Of a stretch of 64,000 bases of DNA, positions 51,522 through 60,126 are shown one piece after another. This DNA comes from JAGOEY01 sp017997515 (GTDB lineage: Bacteria; Pseudomonadota; Gammaproteobacteria; Burkholderiales; Burkholderiaceae_C), in contig CP111109.1 of NCBI GenBank assembly GCA_026314275.1, positions 3,348,001-3,412,000 on the forward strand. Reading direction: 5' to 3'. How positions within the stretch are numbered: position 1 is the first letter of the stretch; each line of letters begins with the position of its first letter. The notes under the pieces were generated by a model that was given only the letters and a program-made list of their open reading frames with translations, did not search any database and was not told where the DNA came from. Both the position numbers and the translations under genes were made by a program.

Positions 51522-52262
51522 TCAGGGGGGCGGGGGCAGGATTTCGCGCCAGTATAGGGGCTCGAAAACCCACTGTGGGGCGGGCAGGGTGTGGTGGTGT
51601 GTGATGTGCTCCACAAACACCGCGCGTGTAAGCTCTGCCGCACCCAGCGATGCCAGGTGGCGTGTGTTCTGCTGGCAGTCCACCATCGGGATTTGGTTGC
51701 GGCGGCAAAAGGCCACCAGGGCTGCCAGCGCGATCTTGGATGCGTCCGTGCTGCGCGCGAACATCGACTCTCCAAACACCGCCTTGCCAACCGCTACGCA
51801 GTACAGCCCGCCGACCAGCACCCCGTCCACCCAGGTTTCCACACTGTGGGCATGGCCCGAGCGGTGAAGCGCTTCATACGCTTCAACCATCTGAGGCAGG
51901 ATCCAGGTGCCCGCCTGACCGTCGCGGGGTGAGGTGGAGCAGGCGCGGATGACGTCGCCAAAAGCATGGTTGATGCGGATTTCACAGGCGGCATCACGCC
52001 GGAATTTTTCCAACGTCTTGCGCAAGGACCGGTGAAGCCGGAAGTTGGCCGTCTGCAGCACCATACGGGGGTCGGGTGACCACCACAAAATGGGTTGGCC
52101 ATCACTGAACCACGGGAATATGCCGTGCCCATAGGCTTGTAGCAGGGTGTCCACGTCCAGCGCGCCACCTGCTGCCAGCAGCCCGGGTATGGGGTCGGTT
52201 TCTCCCCAGGTCTGGGCCACATCGGGAAACTGGTCACCGGGCTCAAGCCAGGGCAATTTCAT
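51522..52262 (-). CDS. aat: Leucyl/phenylalanyl-tRNA--protein transferase
   Basis: A 246-residue enzyme that adds Leu or Phe from tRNA to N-terminal Arg or Lys for ClpS/ClpAP degradation. DPIPGLLAAGGALDVDTLL, YGHGIFPWFSDGQPILWWSP, TWILPQMVEAYEALHRSGHA and GGLYCVAVGKAVFGESMF are family blocks in order. The start MKLPWLEPGDQFPDV is typical. bpt follows directly. Confidence 0.95.
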   Translation of the reverse strand: MKLPWLEPGDQFPDVAQTWGETDPIPGLLAAGGALDVDTLLQAYGHGIFPWFSDGQPILWWSPDPRMVLQTANFRLHRSLRKTLEKFRRDAACEIRINHAFGDVIRACSTSPRDGQAGTWILPQMVEAYEALHRSGHAHSVETWVDGVLVGGLYCVAVGKAVFGESMFARSTDASKIALAALVAFCRRNQIPMVDCQQNTRHLASLGAAELTRAVFVEHITHHHTLPAPQWVFEPLYWREILPPPP

Positions 52263-52442
52263 GGCGAGACAGTTGGGGGAATGGGTTTGTCACGGGCTGT
52301 GCTTTGCAGGCAGTTGGTGCATGGTGGCCTGTGAAAGGTCTTGCCCGGATTATGCAGATGCTGCAACAGCCTGGGCGGTCGCCTTGGAAACAATAGCAAC
52401 CAAGGCGCATGGCGCACGTTGGCGGTGGGGAAGAAAAAAGAA

Positions 52443-52468
52443 AACCGCCGCAAAAAATGCTGGCGGTT
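52443..52468 (-). terminator. Terminator for the 25-residue open frame
   Basis: AACCGCC/GGCGGTT arms (52443-52449 and 52462-52468) enclose an A-rich loop. Reading leftward the stem is followed by TTCTTTTTTC, the orientation that ends the small open frame 18 nt upstream. Confidence 0.65.
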
Positions 52469-52485
52469 GGCTTTGTGGGGACGAT

Positions 52486-52563
52486 TTACAGGCGGGGGCT
52501 GCGTTTGCGGTCGCGTTCGTCTTCGGGCCAGGCGGAGAGGGAAAGTGGTGTGGTGCGTGTCAT
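52486..52563 (-). CDS. Putative 25-residue small protein
   Basis: A short leftward frame, MTRTTPLSLSAWPEDERDRK then RSPRL, with AAGGAA eight bases before the ATG and a terminator shortly after the stop. The charged DERDRKR tail and the compact gene-terminator layout suggest a real small gene. It is in the 500-bp gap between aat and the kinase gene, where no larger frame is credible. I know no family for it. Confidence 0.45.
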   Translation of the reverse strand: MTRTTPLSLSAWPEDERDRKRSPRL

Positions 52564-52665
52564 GGCAATTCCTTGAGAGCATCTACAACGGCTTGTGTAC
52601 GCGTCTGGTTGACAAAAAAGCACTGCGGCGCGCTTATGCCGTTTCTTTGGATCAATCGCTATATT

Positions 52666-52717
52666 ATTCATAGCTAATAGCGCACGTCCTATGGGCGCTA
52701 GAGGCCATTTTTACTTA
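52666..52717 (+). repeat. Family A repeat, copy 9
   Basis: TATTATTCATAGCTAATAGC, GCACGTCCTATGGGCGCTAG, AGGCCATTTTTAC. It lies downstream of the PP2C-kinase gene, between it and the small open frame. Confidence 0.8.
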
Positions 52718-52771
52718 TTTTTTTTGCCTGACGGAGGATGGAAGCAGAATATCTGGTGGTATTGCAAGGTG

Positions 52772-54508
52772 TCAGTATCCATACACCCGCAACCCCAGCA
52801 GCACCACAACCGCCAGGCCCAGCACCAGCGCAACACCCTGCCAGAACACCACCGGGTTGCGCTCTACCAGCGGTGGTGCACGCAGGCGCTGGAACTGCGG
52901 GCCAGGCGTGTGCAGGTCGTGGATGAACTCGGACAAGGCCTCCTGGCGTTTGGCCGGTTGCGGGTGCAGGGCTTTGTGCAGCACCGCATCCAGCCAGGCG
53001 GGCAGCTCGGGGCGAAGGTTGCGCACGGGCACATAACGCAGCTGTTTCACATCCGCCGGTGAACGCACCTGGGGCACCTGCAGGCCATAGGGCAGTTGTG
53101 CGGTCAGCATCTGGTAGACCAGCACCGCCAGCGAGAACATGTCCGATTGCGCGATGCCGCCGCTGCCCAGGAAATATTCCGGTGCGGTGTACTGCAGCGT
53201 GCCGACGATGGCGTCGGCACGGGCGGCGGATGTGCCCTCGGTCAGGCCTGCGACATGGGCCGATGCAAAGTCGATGATCTTCACCGTGCCACTGCGGTCG
53301 ATCATCACGTTCTCGGGCCGCAGGTCCTGGTGCAGCATCTCTTTGCCGTGGAAGGCCTGCAGGCCTTTGGCGATTTGTGCAGCAATGCTGCGCACGCTGT
53401 CCAGGTCGGGCCGGGGGTGGTCGGTCATCCACTGGCCCAGTGTCTGGCCGTCCACAAACTCCATCGCCACATACACATGCTGGCGCGGCCGGTCGTTGGC
53501 GACGGGCCGCAGCACATGCGGGCTGTGGATGCGCCGTGCCACCCATTCCTCCAGTAAAAAACGATCGAGGTGGTCCTGGTTGTCGCGCAGGTCTACCGAC
53601 GGCGTCTTCAGCACCACCTGCTGCCCGCTCTGGTCGTCCACTGCCAGCCACACATGGCTGCGCGCGCTGGCGTACAGCGGCCGCACCACGGTGTAGCCCT
53701 CGAACGGCATACGCGGTGTGAGGGGCGGCGGCAATGCCAGGCCTTCGCGCTGCACCTGCAGGTTCAGCGCATAGGCGTCGGGCAGGGCGTCGATACGCAG
53801 CAGCTGCACGGTCATGTCGTCGTCGGCCCCCCGGGCCTGGGCGGTGCTGACCAGTGCGCTGGCGGCAGCATCGAAGTCGTCCGGGCAGAGCGCAAGCGCG
53901 TCATGGACTGCGGCGGCATCGATGTACGTGTAGGCCCCGTCGGTGGCCAGCAGGTAGATGTCGCCCACCTCGGCCGCAAGGCAGCGGTAGTCGATCTCGA
54001 CGTGGGGGCCAATGCCCAGCGCACGGCCCAGAAAGGATTCGACGCTGGACAGATGGACGCGGTGGTCCTCGGTCAGCTGCTCCAGCGACTGGGCATGGAG
54101 CCGGTAGATACGCGCGTCACCCACATGCAGCAGGTGCACCTCGCGGCCCTTCACAATCAGCGCGCTGAAGGTGCAGACATAACCCCGGTCTTTGTCAAAA
54201 CGCGCGTGGCTGCGCATGGTCTGGGCATGTAGCCAGGCGTTGGTGGCGTCCAGCACCCGCTGCGCCGAGCGGCGCACCGACCAAGCTTCTGATGTGGCGT
54301 AGTAGTCGTCCAGAAACCCCCGCACCGACGCCGCGCTGGCCTCCTGGCTGACCGCGCTGGAACCAATGCCGTCGGCCAGCGCCACCACAATACCTTTGCT
54401 GCTGCGCTGCGGCTCCAGTGGCAGCATCGCGCCATGGAAGTCCTGGTTGGCACCCTTGCGCCCGGCCCGCGAATGCTGGCCGAGGGTGACGCTCAGGGGT
54501 GTGCCCAT
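52772..54508 (-). CDS. Fusion of PP2C-type phosphatase and Ser/Thr kinase with C-terminal membrane anchor
   Basis: A 578-residue protein. Residues about 1-240 are a PP2C phosphatase (GANQDFHGAM, ALADGIGSSAVSQEAS, LLHVGDARIYRL, LLATDGAY, ADDDMTVQLL supply the metal Asp residues). Residues about 265-540 are a protein kinase: Lys in VVLKTPS, catalytic loop HQDLRPENVM, metal loop DFASAH where DFG is usual, and GTLQYTAPEYF. A single hydrophobic helix (FWQGVALVLGLAVVVLLGL) ends it. It starts 4 nt after the nitrite channel gene, so the pair is one operon. Such fusions occur in nitrate/nitrite assimilation loci; the substrate is unknown. Confidence 0.9.
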   Translation of the reverse strand: MGTPLSVTLGQHSRAGRKGANQDFHGAMLPLEPQRSSKGIVVALADGIGSSAVSQEASAASVRGFLDDYYATSEAWSVRRSAQRVLDATNAWLHAQTMRSHARFDKDRGYVCTFSALIVKGREVHLLHVGDARIYRLHAQSLEQLTEDHRVHLSSVESFLGRALGIGPHVEIDYRCLAAEVGDIYLLATDGAYTYIDAAAVHDALALCPDDFDAAASALVSTAQARGADDDMTVQLLRIDALPDAYALNLQVQREGLALPPPLTPRMPFEGYTVVRPLYASARSHVWLAVDDQSGQQVVLKTPSVDLRDNQDHLDRFLLEEWVARRIHSPHVLRPVANDRPRQHVYVAMEFVDGQTLGQWMTDHPRPDLDSVRSIAAQIAKGLQAFHGKEMLHQDLRPENVMIDRSGTVKIIDFASAHVAGLTEGTSAARADAIVGTLQYTAPEYFLGSGGIAQSDMFSLAVLVYQMLTAQLPYGLQVPQVRSPADVKQLRYVPVRNLRPELPAWLDAVLHKALHPQPAKRQEALSEFIHDLHTPGPQFQRLRAPPLVERNPVVFWQGVALVLGLAVVVLLGLRVYGY

Positions 54509-54512
54509 GGGT

Positions 54513-55325
54513 TCAGGCGGCCTTGCGTTTTGCGCCGGTCTTGTAGTGGGTGAGGTACAGCATCATGCCGACGAACACCAGACCACCGACCAGGTTGCCC
54601 AGCACGGTGGGGATTTCGTTCCAGATCAGGTAGTCCATCAGCGTGAACTTGCCGCCCAGCAGCAGGCCGGTGGGGAACAGGAACATGTTGACGATGGAGT
54701 GCTCAAACCCCATATAGAAAAACACCATCACCGGCATCCACATCCCAATGGCTTTGCCCGACACGGTGGTGGACATCATCGCGGCCACCACACCGGTGGA
54801 GACCATCCAGTTGCACATCACGCCGCGCACAAACAGCGTGAGCATGCCCGCAGCGCCGTGGGCTGCGTAGCCCAGCGTGCGGCCCTCACCGATGTGGCCG
54901 AGCTTCAGGCCCACCGCGTCGGGGGCCTGGCTGAAGCCGAAGGTGAGGATGATGGCCATAAAAACCGACACCGTGAACGCACCCGCAAAGTTGCCCAGGA
55001 ACACCAGGCTCCAGTTGCGCCACACACCGCGCCAGGTGGCTCCGGGGCGTTTGTCGATCACGGCCAGCGGCACCAGCGTGAACACACCGGTCAGCAAGTC
55101 AAACCCCAGCAGGTACAGCATGATGAAACCCACAGGGAACAACATGGCGCCAATCAGCGGGCTGCCGGTGTTGACCGACACCGTGATGGCAAAAGCCGCA
55201 GCCAGCGCCAGGATGGCACCACCCATGTACGAGCGGATGAGGGTGTCGCGGGTGGACATCAGCATCTTGGATTCACCGGCATCGACCATCTTGGTCACGA
55301 ACTCGGCGGGGGCGAGATAGGCCAT
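54513..55325 (-). CDS. Formate/nitrite-family transporter (NirC-like)
   Basis: A 270-residue FNT channel with six membrane segments. AEFVTKMVDAGESKMLMSTR is the N-terminus, and NWSLVFLGNFAGAF, MCNWMVSTGVV and FEHSIVNMFLFPTGLLLG are conserved channel blocks. In this cluster nitrite uptake is the likely job. It follows a 200-nt leader with a strong terminator and a sigma-54 promoter. The kinase fusion is 4 nt downstream. Confidence 0.9.
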   Translation of the reverse strand: MAYLAPAEFVTKMVDAGESKMLMSTRDTLIRSYMGGAILALAAAFAITVSVNTGSPLIGAMLFPVGFIMLYLLGFDLLTGVFTLVPLAVIDKRPGATWRGVWRNWSLVFLGNFAGAFTVSVFMAIILTFGFSQAPDAVGLKLGHIGEGRTLGYAAHGAAGMLTLFVRGVMCNWMVSTGVVAAMMSTTVSGKAIGMWMPVMVFFYMGFEHSIVNMFLFPTGLLLGGKFTLMDYLIWNEIPTVLGNLVGGLVFVGMMLYLTHYKTGAKRKAA

Positions 55326-55386
55326 TTCTTTTTCCTTTGAGAGGGGGTATCTGACGACGCGCCCGGGCGGGAAACCCGTGCAGCGC

Positions 55387-55448
55387 AAAAACAAAAACGG
55401 CGTCCGCTGTGCCACCTGCTGTTGCGGGTGGCACAAGGGACGCCGTTA
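55387..55448 (-). terminator. Leader terminator upstream of the nitrite channel gene
   Basis: A two-part stem: GGACGCCGTT-side arms at 55396-55405 and 55438-55447 (10 bp) and GTGCCACC/GGTGGCAC at 55409-55416 and 55427-55434 (8 bp), with a 10-nt loop. Read leftward it is followed by TTTTTGTTTTTG. It lies between the sigma-54 promoter and the channel start, so it must be passed for expression. Confidence 0.85.
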
Positions 55449-55487
55449 TCCTGGGATGCACGATCAACACGGTGCCTGCGGCAAGCC

Positions 55488-55508
55488 GCAAGGCATCGGT
55501 CACCGCGC
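55488..55508 (-). promoter_or_regulatory. Second leader hairpin (possible ANTAR target)
   Basis: Read leftward, GCCTTGCGG and CCGCAGGC-type arms around 55475-55495 form a small hairpin upstream of the leader terminator. ANTAR proteins bind a two-hairpin RNA whose second hairpin overlaps a terminator; the loop here is not an obvious match to their consensus, so this is tentative. Confidence 0.3.
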
Positions 55509-55535
55509 CGTCTTCAGTGCAGTGACGCAGGTGTT

Positions 55536-55551
55536 ATGCAAATTCCATGCC
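55536..55551 (-). promoter_or_regulatory. Sigma-54 promoter of the nitrite channel operon
   Basis: Read leftward the sequence is GGCATGGAATTTGCAT, a GG-N10-GC element close to the sigma-54 consensus TGGCACGnnnnTTGCA. The start point would be near 55527. It is nearly identical to the element upstream of nirB (GGCATGGATGTTGCTT). Confidence 0.68.
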
Positions 55552-55657
55552 GATTGTTTGGCGTAAAAATGGCCGGACGGGGCTCTGATTTGGTGCCGAA
55601 ATGCGGCGCTGCAGAGGTGCAGGCCAGAGTGGGGTGCACCGCTGGCACCGCAATGGG

Positions 55658-56971
55658 TCAGTGGCCGTTTTTCTTGCCCGCATTAGGGCTTTGGGCAAAT
55701 GCCAGGTCCGGCAGCGACAGGGTTGCTTCGGCCACATCCAGCAGGCGGCGGTTTTGGTCCATCGAGGTTTTGCGCAGTGTGCGGAAGGCCTCTTCCTCGT
55801 TCATGCCCAGGCGTTGCATGAGCACACCTTTGGCCCGCTCGATCACCTTGCGCTCGTTGAGTGCACGGCGCGCGGTTTCAAGTTCGGCCTCCATGCTGGC
55901 CATGCGCTGCGATTGGGTTTGCAGCAGCTCCAGCAGTGCTGCGGACTCTGCTGTGCCCTGTACGTCGGTGTGCGCCGGGGCGGCCTCGGGCGGGATGGCG
56001 TTGTCAAAAAATCGGTCCACCGCGTGGGTGCGCGGCGGTGGGTTGTTGCGCAGGCCCTGCAGCAGGCCTTTGGAGTCCTGCAGATCCTGCTGTGCTTCCA
56101 GAATGCGGGCTTCGCAGTCCTGGCGCAGTTGCTGCACCAGCGCGACTTGCAGTTGCCACAAGGCGTCGATACGTTCGGTGCCCACACTGAACCAGGCGTC
56201 GCTCAGGTTGCTGTCCAGCGCCGCACCGGGCCGGGCCAGGCACAGCGTGCGCCGCAGCCGCTCCAGCGTGGCGATGCCGGGCGCAATCTGCTGCTGTTCC
56301 CAGCGGCTGCGCAAAGCGGGCTCGGCAAATTCGGCAAACACGCGCAGGCTGCGCTCCTGTGCGTCGATGAGGTGGATGACCCGCTGCTGGTCGGTGTCGG
56401 TGCTGAGACCCGACGCGTAGAGCAGGGCACCCACTGCGCGTTCCTGGCCCGCCTCTTCCTGGGCCTGCACCAGGTGCAACAGTGCCACCAGCAGGCGGGA
56501 AATGCTGGGCAACACGGCCGTGTCGGCCACATGGAACACCAGCTCGATCAGTCCCGCAATCAGGTGGCTGAAGGCCGCGACCGAATCGTGTGCACCCATG
56601 GCCTGGCGCTCGATCTGGGTGCGCAGCGCCTCCAGCGCGTCCAGCCCCAGCAGCGCCCAGGCCATGAGTGACAGTGACTTGGCCGTGGCACCTTGTGCGG
56701 GCTCGGCGTGGGCCGACAGCACAGTGCGCAGACGCACCTCCACCCGCCGGGCATCGTGGATGAGTGTGTGGCGGGTGTCGGCAAACCGTTGCCCTTGGGA
56801 GGCGAGGTAAATACCCGAGGCACCACGTTCACGCTGCAGTGCCTGGATCAGCTGGCCAATCACATCCACCAGTTCGGCCTGGCTGGCGAGATGGCGCACC
56901 GCGTCGATCTCGCGCTGTTTGGCACGCAGCACCAGGGTTGACGCAGAAATGGGCGCGGCCGGATCGGGCAT
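55658..56971 (-). CDS. Nitrate/nitrite-sensing ANTAR antitermination protein (NasR-like)
   Basis: A 437-residue protein. Residues about 30-310 are an all-helical NIT sensor domain (QRERGASGIYLASQGQRFAD is the family block). The C-terminal 60 or so residues are an ANTAR RNA-binding domain: ARRALNERKVIERAKGVLMQ then RLGMNEEEAFRTLRKTSMDQ. NasR proteins bind nitrate or nitrite and prevent leader termination. It lies 29 nt after nirD, and the next transcript unit downstream starts with a leader terminator, its likely target. Confidence 0.88.
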   Translation of the reverse strand: MPDPAAPISASTLVLRAKQREIDAVRHLASQAELVDVIGQLIQALQRERGASGIYLASQGQRFADTRHTLIHDARRVEVRLRTVLSAHAEPAQGATAKSLSLMAWALLGLDALEALRTQIERQAMGAHDSVAAFSHLIAGLIELVFHVADTAVLPSISRLLVALLHLVQAQEEAGQERAVGALLYASGLSTDTDQQRVIHLIDAQERSLRVFAEFAEPALRSRWEQQQIAPGIATLERLRRTLCLARPGAALDSNLSDAWFSVGTERIDALWQLQVALVQQLRQDCEARILEAQQDLQDSKGLLQGLRNNPPPRTHAVDRFFDNAIPPEAAPAHTDVQGTAESAALLELLQTQSQRMASMEAELETARRALNERKVIERAKGVLMQRLGMNEEEAFRTLRKTSMDQNRRLLDVAEATLSLPDLAFAQSPNAGKKNGH

Positions 56972-57000
56972 GCAGAAACTCCAGAAAGGCCGCGATGCTA

Positions 57001-57336
57001 TCAGCCCAGCGCCACACTCACACGTCCGCCGTCCACACGCACACCGTGAGCACGCACCGATTGTTCGGGCGCTTCCAGACATTCACCCGTCTGCAGGTCG
57101 AAGTGGTTTTTGTACAGCGGCGAGGCCACCACAATGCGGTCGCCCACACTGCCCAGCAGGCCACGTGACAAAACGCTGGCACCCGATTTGGGGTCTACAT
57201 TGTCGATGGCAAAAAAGCGGTCAGCCCCGAGGCGAAACACCGCCACATGGCGCTGGTCCACCAGGGCGCACACGCCGGTGCTGGGCAGGATGTCGTCAAC
57301 CGCGCAGATGTCGGTCCAGTTTTGGTTGGTAGTCAT
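57001..57336 (-). CDS. nirD: Assimilatory nitrite reductase small subunit
   Basis: A 111-residue NirD with a Rieske-like fold that lacks cluster-binding Cys/His pairs, as usual for this class (LPSTGVCALVDQRHVAVFRL, FFAIDNVDPKSGASVLSRGL, SPLYKNHFDLQTGECLE). It supports NirB in NADH-dependent reduction of nitrite to ammonium. It starts 10 nt after nirB. Confidence 0.93.
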   Translation of the reverse strand: MTTNQNWTDICAVDDILPSTGVCALVDQRHVAVFRLGADRFFAIDNVDPKSGASVLSRGLLGSVGDRIVVASPLYKNHFDLQTGECLEAPEQSVRAHGVRVDGGRVSVALG

Positions 57337-57346
57337 ACGGGTGTCC

Positions 57347-59878
57347 TTATGCGGTTTCGGCGGCCATCACAGCAGACCCGCGCTCTTCCAGTCTGGCCGG
57401 GCGAATCTGGCCGCGCTCTTCCACAAACACCACGTGTTCGTCGGTTTTGTCGCTGTTGACGAACGAGCGGAACCGTTTGCGGGTCTGCGGGTCGTTCACG
57501 GCGGTTTTCCACTCGCACTGGTAGGTGTCCACCACGTGCTGCATCTGGCCTTCCAGCTCGGCACCCAGGCCCAGGCTGTCCTTGATCAGCACGTCCTTGA
57601 GGTAGTCGAGGCCGCCTTCGAGGTTTTCGCGCCAGGTGCTGGTGCGCTGCAGCCGGTCTGCGGTGCGCACGTAGAACATCAGTACGCGGTCGATCAGGCG
57701 GATGAGTTCGTCTTTGGACAGGTCGGTGGCAAACAGCTCGGCGTGGCGCGGCTTCATGCCGCCGTTGCCGCAGATGTAGAGGTTCCAGCCCTTCTCGGTG
57801 GCGATGATGCCGATGTCCTTGCCCTGCGCCTCGGCACATTCGCGGGTGCAGCCGGACACACCGAACTTGATCTTGTGCGGCGCACGCAGGCCCTTGTAGC
57901 GGTTCTCCAGCTCCACGGCCAGGCCGATGCTGTCGTCCACGCCGTAGCGGCACCAGGTCGAGCCCACGCAGCTTTTCACGGTGCGCAGCGACTTGCCGTA
58001 GGCATGGCCCGACTCGAAGCCCGCGGCGATCAGCTCTTCCCAAATGGCGGGCAACTGCTCGACCCGCGCGCCGAACATGTCTACGCGCGCACCACCTGTG
58101 ACCTTGGTGTACAGGCCGTATTTCTTGGCCACCTGGCCCACGGCGATCAGGCCGTCGGGTGTGACCTCGCCACCGGGCATACGCGGCACCACGGAGTAGC
58201 TGCCGTCCTTTTGGATGTTGCCCAGGAAGTAGTCGTTGCTGTCTTGCAGGCCGGCCAGCTCTTTCTTGAGCACGAAATCGTTCCAGCACGAAGCCAGCAC
58301 ACTGGCCGCCACGGGTTTACAAATGTCACAGCCCAGGCCTTTGCCGTGTTGGGCGAGCAGGTCGCCGAAGGTGCGGATGTTGCCCACACGCACCAGGTGG
58401 TAGATCTCCTGGCGCGAGTAGGGGAAGTGTTCACAAATGTGGTTGTTCACCGCCATGCCGCGCCGCGCCATCTCGAACTTCATCACTTGCGTGACGAGTG
58501 GCACACAACCGCCACAGGTGGCACCGGCCTTGTTGCAGGCCTTCATCGCGCCGATGGTGCAGACGCCTTCACCCACAGCGGCGCAGATGGCCCCCTTGGT
58601 GACGTTGTTGCACGAGCAGATTTGTGCGGAGTCGGGCAGGGCGTCCACGCCCAGGCCCGGTTTGGCCTTGCCGTCGCTGGACGGGAAGATCAGGAACTCG
58701 GGGTCTTCGGGCAGGGTGATGCCGTTCAGCGCCATTTGCAGCAGCGTGCCGTATTCAGAAGCGTCGCCAATCAGCACCGCGCCCAGCAGTTGTTTGCCGT
58801 CTTCGCTGATGACGATCTTTTTGTAGATCTGGCGCAGCTCGTCCACGTACTGGCAGCTGCGGCTCTTTGGGGTGCGGCCATGGGCGTCACCAATGCTGGC
58901 CACGTCCACACCCATGAGTTTGAGTTTGGTGCTCATGTCGGCACCCACAAACGCCGCGTCAGCCTCACCCGCAATGTGGCGTGCCACCACGCGGGCCATG
59001 TCGTAGCCGGGGGCTACCAGGCCAAAGGTTTGTTCGTTCCACGAGGCGCATTCACCAATGGCGTACACATCGTGGTCGCTGGTGCGGCAGGCGCTGTCGA
59101 TCGCAACACCACCCCTCGGGCCCACGGCCAGCAGGCATTGGCGGGCCAGTTCGTCGCGGGGGCGGATGCCTGCGGAGAACACGATCATGTCGGTCTCCAG
59201 GTAGGAGCCGTCGGCAAACACCATGCGGTGGCGTGCCCGGGCACCGTCGGTGATCTCCTGCGTGTTGTGGCTGGTGTGCACGTGCAGGCCCAGCTCTTCG
59301 ATCTTGGCCTGCAGCACACGGCCACCACCTTCGTCCACCTGCACCGCCATCAGGCGGGGGGCAAATTCAACCACGTGGGTTTCCAGGCCCATGTCGCGCA
59401 GCGCCTTGGCGCATTCCAGGCCCAACAGGCCGCCGCCCACCACCACGCCGGTTTTGGACTTGGCACCCGAGGCCTGCATGGCCTCCAGGTCTTCGATGGT
59501 GCGGTAGACATGGATGTGTTCGCGGTCACGTCCGGGCACCGATGGCACGAATGGGTTGGAGCCGGTGGCCAGCACGAGTTTGTCGTAGGAGAGCACTTCA
59601 CCGTCGGCGGTGGTGACGGTATTAGTGCGGCGGTCCACCGACGCAGCGCGTGCGGCCAGCCGCAGTGTGAAGCCGGTGCGCTCGAAAAAGCCGGGCTCCA
59701 CCAGCGAGAGGTCTTCTGCCGTGGTGCCGCTGAAAAACGCCGACAGATGCACGCGGTCGTAAGCCGGGCGGGGCTCCTCACACAACACGGTGACTTCCAC
59801 GTTGGTGAGGCCGGTCTCGGCCAGGCTTTCCAGGAACTTGTGGCCCACCATGCCGTGGCCAATAACAATGATTTTCAT
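57347..59878 (-). CDS. nirB: Assimilatory nitrite reductase large subunit
   Basis: An 843-residue NADH-dependent enzyme. The N-terminal FAD/NADH domain shows VIGHGMVGHKFLE and VVGGGLLGLECAKAL; a BFD-like [2Fe-2S] region reads CSCNNVTKGAIC and ATCGGCVP; the siroheme/[4Fe-4S] region has SCVGSTWCRYGV and VSGCTRECAEAQ. It reduces nitrite to ammonium in the cytoplasm. The full set of cofactor ligands is present. It heads the nirB-nirD-NasR operon behind a sigma-54 promoter and a 220-nt structured leader. Confidence 0.96.
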   Translation of the reverse strand: MKIIVIGHGMVGHKFLESLAETGLTNVEVTVLCEEPRPAYDRVHLSAFFSGTTAEDLSLVEPGFFERTGFTLRLAARAASVDRRTNTVTTADGEVLSYDKLVLATGSNPFVPSVPGRDREHIHVYRTIEDLEAMQASGAKSKTGVVVGGGLLGLECAKALRDMGLETHVVEFAPRLMAVQVDEGGGRVLQAKIEELGLHVHTSHNTQEITDGARARHRMVFADGSYLETDMIVFSAGIRPRDELARQCLLAVGPRGGVAIDSACRTSDHDVYAIGECASWNEQTFGLVAPGYDMARVVARHIAGEADAAFVGADMSTKLKLMGVDVASIGDAHGRTPKSRSCQYVDELRQIYKKIVISEDGKQLLGAVLIGDASEYGTLLQMALNGITLPEDPEFLIFPSSDGKAKPGLGVDALPDSAQICSCNNVTKGAICAAVGEGVCTIGAMKACNKAGATCGGCVPLVTQVMKFEMARRGMAVNNHICEHFPYSRQEIYHLVRVGNIRTFGDLLAQHGKGLGCDICKPVAASVLASCWNDFVLKKELAGLQDSNDYFLGNIQKDGSYSVVPRMPGGEVTPDGLIAVGQVAKKYGLYTKVTGGARVDMFGARVEQLPAIWEELIAAGFESGHAYGKSLRTVKSCVGSTWCRYGVDDSIGLAVELENRYKGLRAPHKIKFGVSGCTRECAEAQGKDIGIIATEKGWNLYICGNGGMKPRHAELFATDLSKDELIRLIDRVLMFYVRTADRLQRTSTWRENLEGGLDYLKDVLIKDSLGLGAELEGQMQHVVDTYQCEWKTAVNDPQTRKRFRSFVNSDKTDEHVVFVEERGQIRPARLEERGSAVMAAETA

Positions 59879-60110
59879 ACGCGGGTCCTGCAGGTACCCG
59901 GGGTGTCGGCGGACGACAGGTGCGAGGCATTACACGCCGGCATCCACCGCAGGGGAGCCGAGGCAACGCACCCTCCGCGAAACCACGGGTGTGGGTTGGA
60001 ACTACCGAACACGGGCGGCCTCCTCAGGCGTGTGTGTTCGGGTGTTCCGCCATCGTTAGCGGAGGGATACAGCAGTCCGGGGCAGCTTTACCGGCGGACT
60101 GTCTTTGGAT
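59879..60110 (-). promoter_or_regulatory. Structured 5' leader of nirB
   Basis: About 220 nt between the predicted start point and nirB hold several strong stems: CAGTCCG/CGGACTG at 60073-60079 and 60095-60101, and CCGAACAC/GTGTTCGG at 60005-60012 and 60034-60041. No U-run terminator is seen, so control could be by RNA folding or ANTAR binding near these stems. Confidence 0.5.
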
Positions 60111-60126
60111 AAGCAACATCCATGCC
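60111..60126 (-). promoter_or_regulatory. Sigma-54 promoter of nirB
   Basis: Read leftward the sequence is GGCATGGATGTTGCTT, with GG-N10-GC spacing. It shares GGCATGGA and TTGC with the element before the nitrite channel gene. Start near 60101. Confidence 0.65.

Noticed and set aside
57110..60112. Open frame of 1000 codons opposite nirB
   Set aside because: Antisense to nirB, which has all cofactor motifs. The translation is His/Ala/Val-rich low-complexity sequence typical of shadows in GC-rich DNA.
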